Source: an uncultured Ruminococcus sp. | GTDB taxonomy: Bacteria > Bacillota > Clostridia > Oscillospirales > Acutalibacteraceae | Reading direction: 5' to 3' | Length of the DNA: 7,968 nucleotides | Assembly: GCA_900554995.1 (NCBI GenBank) | Contig: USJJ01000046.1 | Location: forward strand, 1-7,968 | Shown: piece after piece, positions 5,923-7,968 of the stretch | Numbering within the stretch: the stretch's first letter is position 1 | Layout: every line of letters begins with the position of its first letter | Program-made: the position numbers and the translations under genes | Notes under the pieces: model-generated | Database searches by the model: none | The model's input: the letters and a program-made list of their open reading frames with translations, nothing else | Told to the model about the DNA's origin: nothing

Positions 5923-6693
5923 ATGCTTTTAACAATTGACATAGGAAATACCAATATAACAATGGGAATTTATGAGGGAGACGACCTACTTTTCACCTCA
6001 CGTCTTGCAACCGACAGAAAGAGGACAAGCGATCAGTATTCCGTTGAACTTTTAAACATCTTCAAGCTCCATAACGCAAGCTGTCAAGGCTTCTCGGGCG
6101 CAATAATAAGCAGCGTCGTTCCCGAGGTTGTCAATGCAGTCGGGAATGCAGTTGAAACCGTCACGGGAGTAAAGCCGTATATTCTCACCTCGGACATCGG
6201 AACGGGGCTTAAAATCGTCACAAACACCGAGGGCTTTCTCGGTGCGGATCTGGCTGTTGCCTCGGTTGCGGCGATTGAGAAATACCCCCTGCCCTGCTTC
6301 ATAGTCGATCTCGGCACGGCGACAAAGATCATTCTGATCGACGAGGACGGAACATTCCTCGGCTGTACCATTTCGGCAGGTGTGGGAATTTCGCTTGAGG
6401 CTCTTGCAAAAAAGACCTCTCAGCTTCCCGCCGTCAGTCTGAAAGCCCCGTCCACGTCAATCGGAACAAACACGGTTGACTGTATGAAATCGGGAACGGT
6501 TTTCGGCACTGCGGCAATGCTTGACGGACTCACGGCACGAATGGAAAGGGACTTTGGGAAGGATGTCCCGACAACCGTTGCCACGGGAGGACTTGCGGAA
6601 GAAATCGTTAAACACTGTGAGAGAAAGACGGTATTTGACGAGAATCTTATTCTTGAGGGTTTGAAAAATATTTACAAACGGAAGGGTAATTAA
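5923..6693 (+). CDS. coaX: Type III pantothenate kinase
   Basis: A 256-residue cytoplasmic kinase that phosphorylates pantothenate, the first step from vitamin B5 to coenzyme A. The N-terminal phosphate motif is TIDIGNTN (4-11), the second is IVDLGTAT (127-134) with Asp129, then ISAGVGISLEAL (150-161) and a C-terminal GTVFGTAAMLDGL (191-203) with TVATGGLAEEI (218-228). Length and motif order match CoaX. The segment GADLAVASVAA (107-117) has Leu110 where family members usually carry Arg after the Asp. I choose ATG at 5923 over GTG at 5914 because the protein then begins MLLTIDIGNTN like its relatives and GGTGA (5913-5917) serves as ribosome site 5 nt upstream. The next gene begins 2 nt after the stop, so the two are probably translationally coupled. 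Confidence 0.93.
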   Translation: MLLTIDIGNTNITMGIYEGDDLLFTSRLATDRKRTSDQYSVELLNIFKLHNASCQGFSGAIISSVVPEVVNAVGNAVETVTGVKPYILTSDIGTGLKIVTNTEGFLGADLAVASVAAIEKYPLPCFIVDLGTATKIILIDEDGTFLGCTISAGVGISLEALAKKTSQLPAVSLKAPSTSIGTNTVDCMKSGTVFGTAAMLDGLTARMERDFGKDVPTTVATGGLAEEIVKHCERKTVFDENLILEGLKNIYKRKGN

Positions 6694-6695
6694 AA

Positions 6696-7325
6696 ATGAA
6701 AAGCAAACTTACCGGCGAGGGAAAGGAAAAATCTATTGCCATAGCGGTACTGACTGTACTGATAGTAGTTATGAGTCTCACGCCGCTCGGATATCTGAAA
6801 ATGCCGCACGCATCAATAACATTTCTGCCGCTGCTCGTGGTAATCGGAGCGGTACAGTACGGACCGCTGTGCGGACTTTACCTCGGAACAGTATTCGGAA
6901 TTTCGAGCTTTATACACTGCTTTGACCCGAGCTACACGTTCGGTCAGACGTTCATTCATATCAGCCCTTTTCTTTCGCTCCTCGTGTGTATAGTACCGAG
7001 AGCACTTATGGGACTTTGCTGCGGACTGACGCACAAGTGGTTCAGCCGAAACTGTTCGCCGCTTTTTTCAAACATTGTTTCATCGTTCGGCGGCGGATTT
7101 CTAAACACGGTATTTTTTGTTGCGGCTCTTCTTCTGGCATTTTACAGCAGTGACTACATACAAAATCTCGGATCGAATCTGACTCAGATTATCAGAACGC
7201 TGATAACCTATAACGCATACATCGAGTGGCTTGCCTGCACGGTAATCGGAACGCTTGTTCCGTGCATAAAAACAAGACTGAAGCAGAAAAACAATCCCGA
7301 TGAGGTTGAATCGAAACTTATCTGA
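6696..7325 (+). CDS. panT: ECF transporter S component, probable pantothenate (PanT-like)
   Basis: A 209-residue integral membrane protein with about six hydrophobic segments (roughly 13-33, 38-53, 56-76, 86-111, 131-150 and 175-192). It is the size and shape of the substrate-binding S subunit of an energy-coupling-factor vitamin transporter. The pattern LTPLGYLKMPHASITFLPL, then GAVQYGPLCGLYLGTVFGIS, resembles the PanT family, and PRALMGLCCGL (101-111) fits the helix that follows. The shared EcfA/EcfT module is not in the window, as is usual for group II ECF systems. Its position 2 nt after coaX supports pantothenate as ligand: import followed by trapping through phosphorylation. GGAAGGG at 6680-6686 is the likely ribosome site. 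The family is fairly sure; the ligand is inferred from context. Confidence 0.75.
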   Translation: MKSKLTGEGKEKSIAIAVLTVLIVVMSLTPLGYLKMPHASITFLPLLVVIGAVQYGPLCGLYLGTVFGISSFIHCFDPSYTFGQTFIHISPFLSLLVCIVPRALMGLCCGLTHKWFSRNCSPLFSNIVSSFGGGFLNTVFFVAALLLAFYSSDYIQNLGSNLTQIIRTLITYNAYIEWLACTVIGTLVPCIKTRLKQKNNPDEVESKLI

Positions 7326-7489
7326 TTGTTTGTGGCGGAAATTTTGAAAAAGAAAAAGCAGCATAAGTATTTTTTTGCGCAGGGAATTATTATATCTTGT
7401 AAGGGCGGCCGTCGGTCGTCCTTTTTGTTTTGACCGCCGTGCATGGCCGTGGATTCCTCGGGAAAGGAGCATCGGCAATTCATCAAGCC
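7326..7489. other. Intergenic region after panT
   Basis: This stretch holds the coaX-panT terminator (7401-7431) and the sequence leading to the metG promoter. Positions 7432-7489 hold nothing I recognise. Short open frames here on either strand have no convincing ribosome site and cross the terminator. Confidence 0.5.
7401..7431 (+). terminator. Rho-independent terminator of coaX-panT
   Basis: AAGGGCGGCC (7401-7410) pairs with GGTCGTCCTT (7414-7423) around a GTC loop, a 10-bp stem with two G-T pairs, followed by TTTGTTTT. It lies 75 nt after the panT stop and before the metG promoter. Confidence 0.8.
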
Positions 7490-7518
7490 TTGACTTTTTT
7501 TTCATAAGGTGTTATTAT
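7490..7518 (+). promoter_or_regulatory. Promoter of the metG T-box transcript
   Basis: TTGACT (7490-7495) and TATTAT (7513-7518) are separated by 17 nt, and TG one base before the -10 (7510-7511) makes it an extended -10. Transcription should start near 7525, directly before the first helix of the T-box leader. Confidence 0.75.
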
Positions 7519-7524
7519 TTCTGC

Positions 7525-7968
<444 letters not shown>

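Overview
The window looks like chromosome of an anaerobic, probably gut- or rumen-type member of Bacillota, class Clostridia (Oscillospiraceae/Ruminococcus-like). The grounds are an oxygen-sensitive glycyl radical enzyme with its activase, a type III pantothenate kinase beside an ECF-type S component, a methionine T-box in front of metG, strong AGGAGG-type ribosome sites and sigma-A promoters with 17-bp spacers. This placement is inferred from gene content and style, not from a database search.

Left half, minus strand (about 5780 down to 1). A promoter near 5749-5777 drives a tight four-gene operon: a radical-SAM glycyl radical enzyme activase, a glycyl radical enzyme (GRE), an FGGY sugar kinase resembling sedoheptulokinases, and a class I phosphomannose-isomerase-like protein. 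Gaps are 14, 69-85 and 16 nt, and each gene has its own Shine-Dalgarno. The set suggests an anaerobic route in which a polyol- or sugar-like substrate undergoes radical elimination and is linked to central sugar phosphates by kinase and isomerase. The substrate cannot be read from the sequence. The GRE has Cys407, Glu409 and Gly747, but a run of seven C (coding strand) ten codons after the radical Gly puts the last ~18 codons out of frame. A -1 shift or a homopolymer length change restores a normal GRE tail. A further minus-strand reading frame runs off the left edge. Two related GGGGA/TCCCC hairpin repeats lie at 224-261 and 2617-2650.

Right half, plus strand. A near-consensus promoter at 5877-5905 drives coaX (type III pantothenate kinase) from an approximately 11-nt leader, followed after 2 nt by a PanT-like S component. 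Together they look like a pantothenate uptake-and-phosphorylation pair feeding coenzyme A synthesis. A rho-independent terminator follows at 7401-7431.

The last region holds a promoter (7490-7518), a methionine-specific T-box leader (about 7525-7757; specifier ATG at 7609-7611, terminator at 7725-7757) and the first 54 codons of metG, which continues past the window. No CRISPR array, insertion sequence, tRNA or rRNA was seen.
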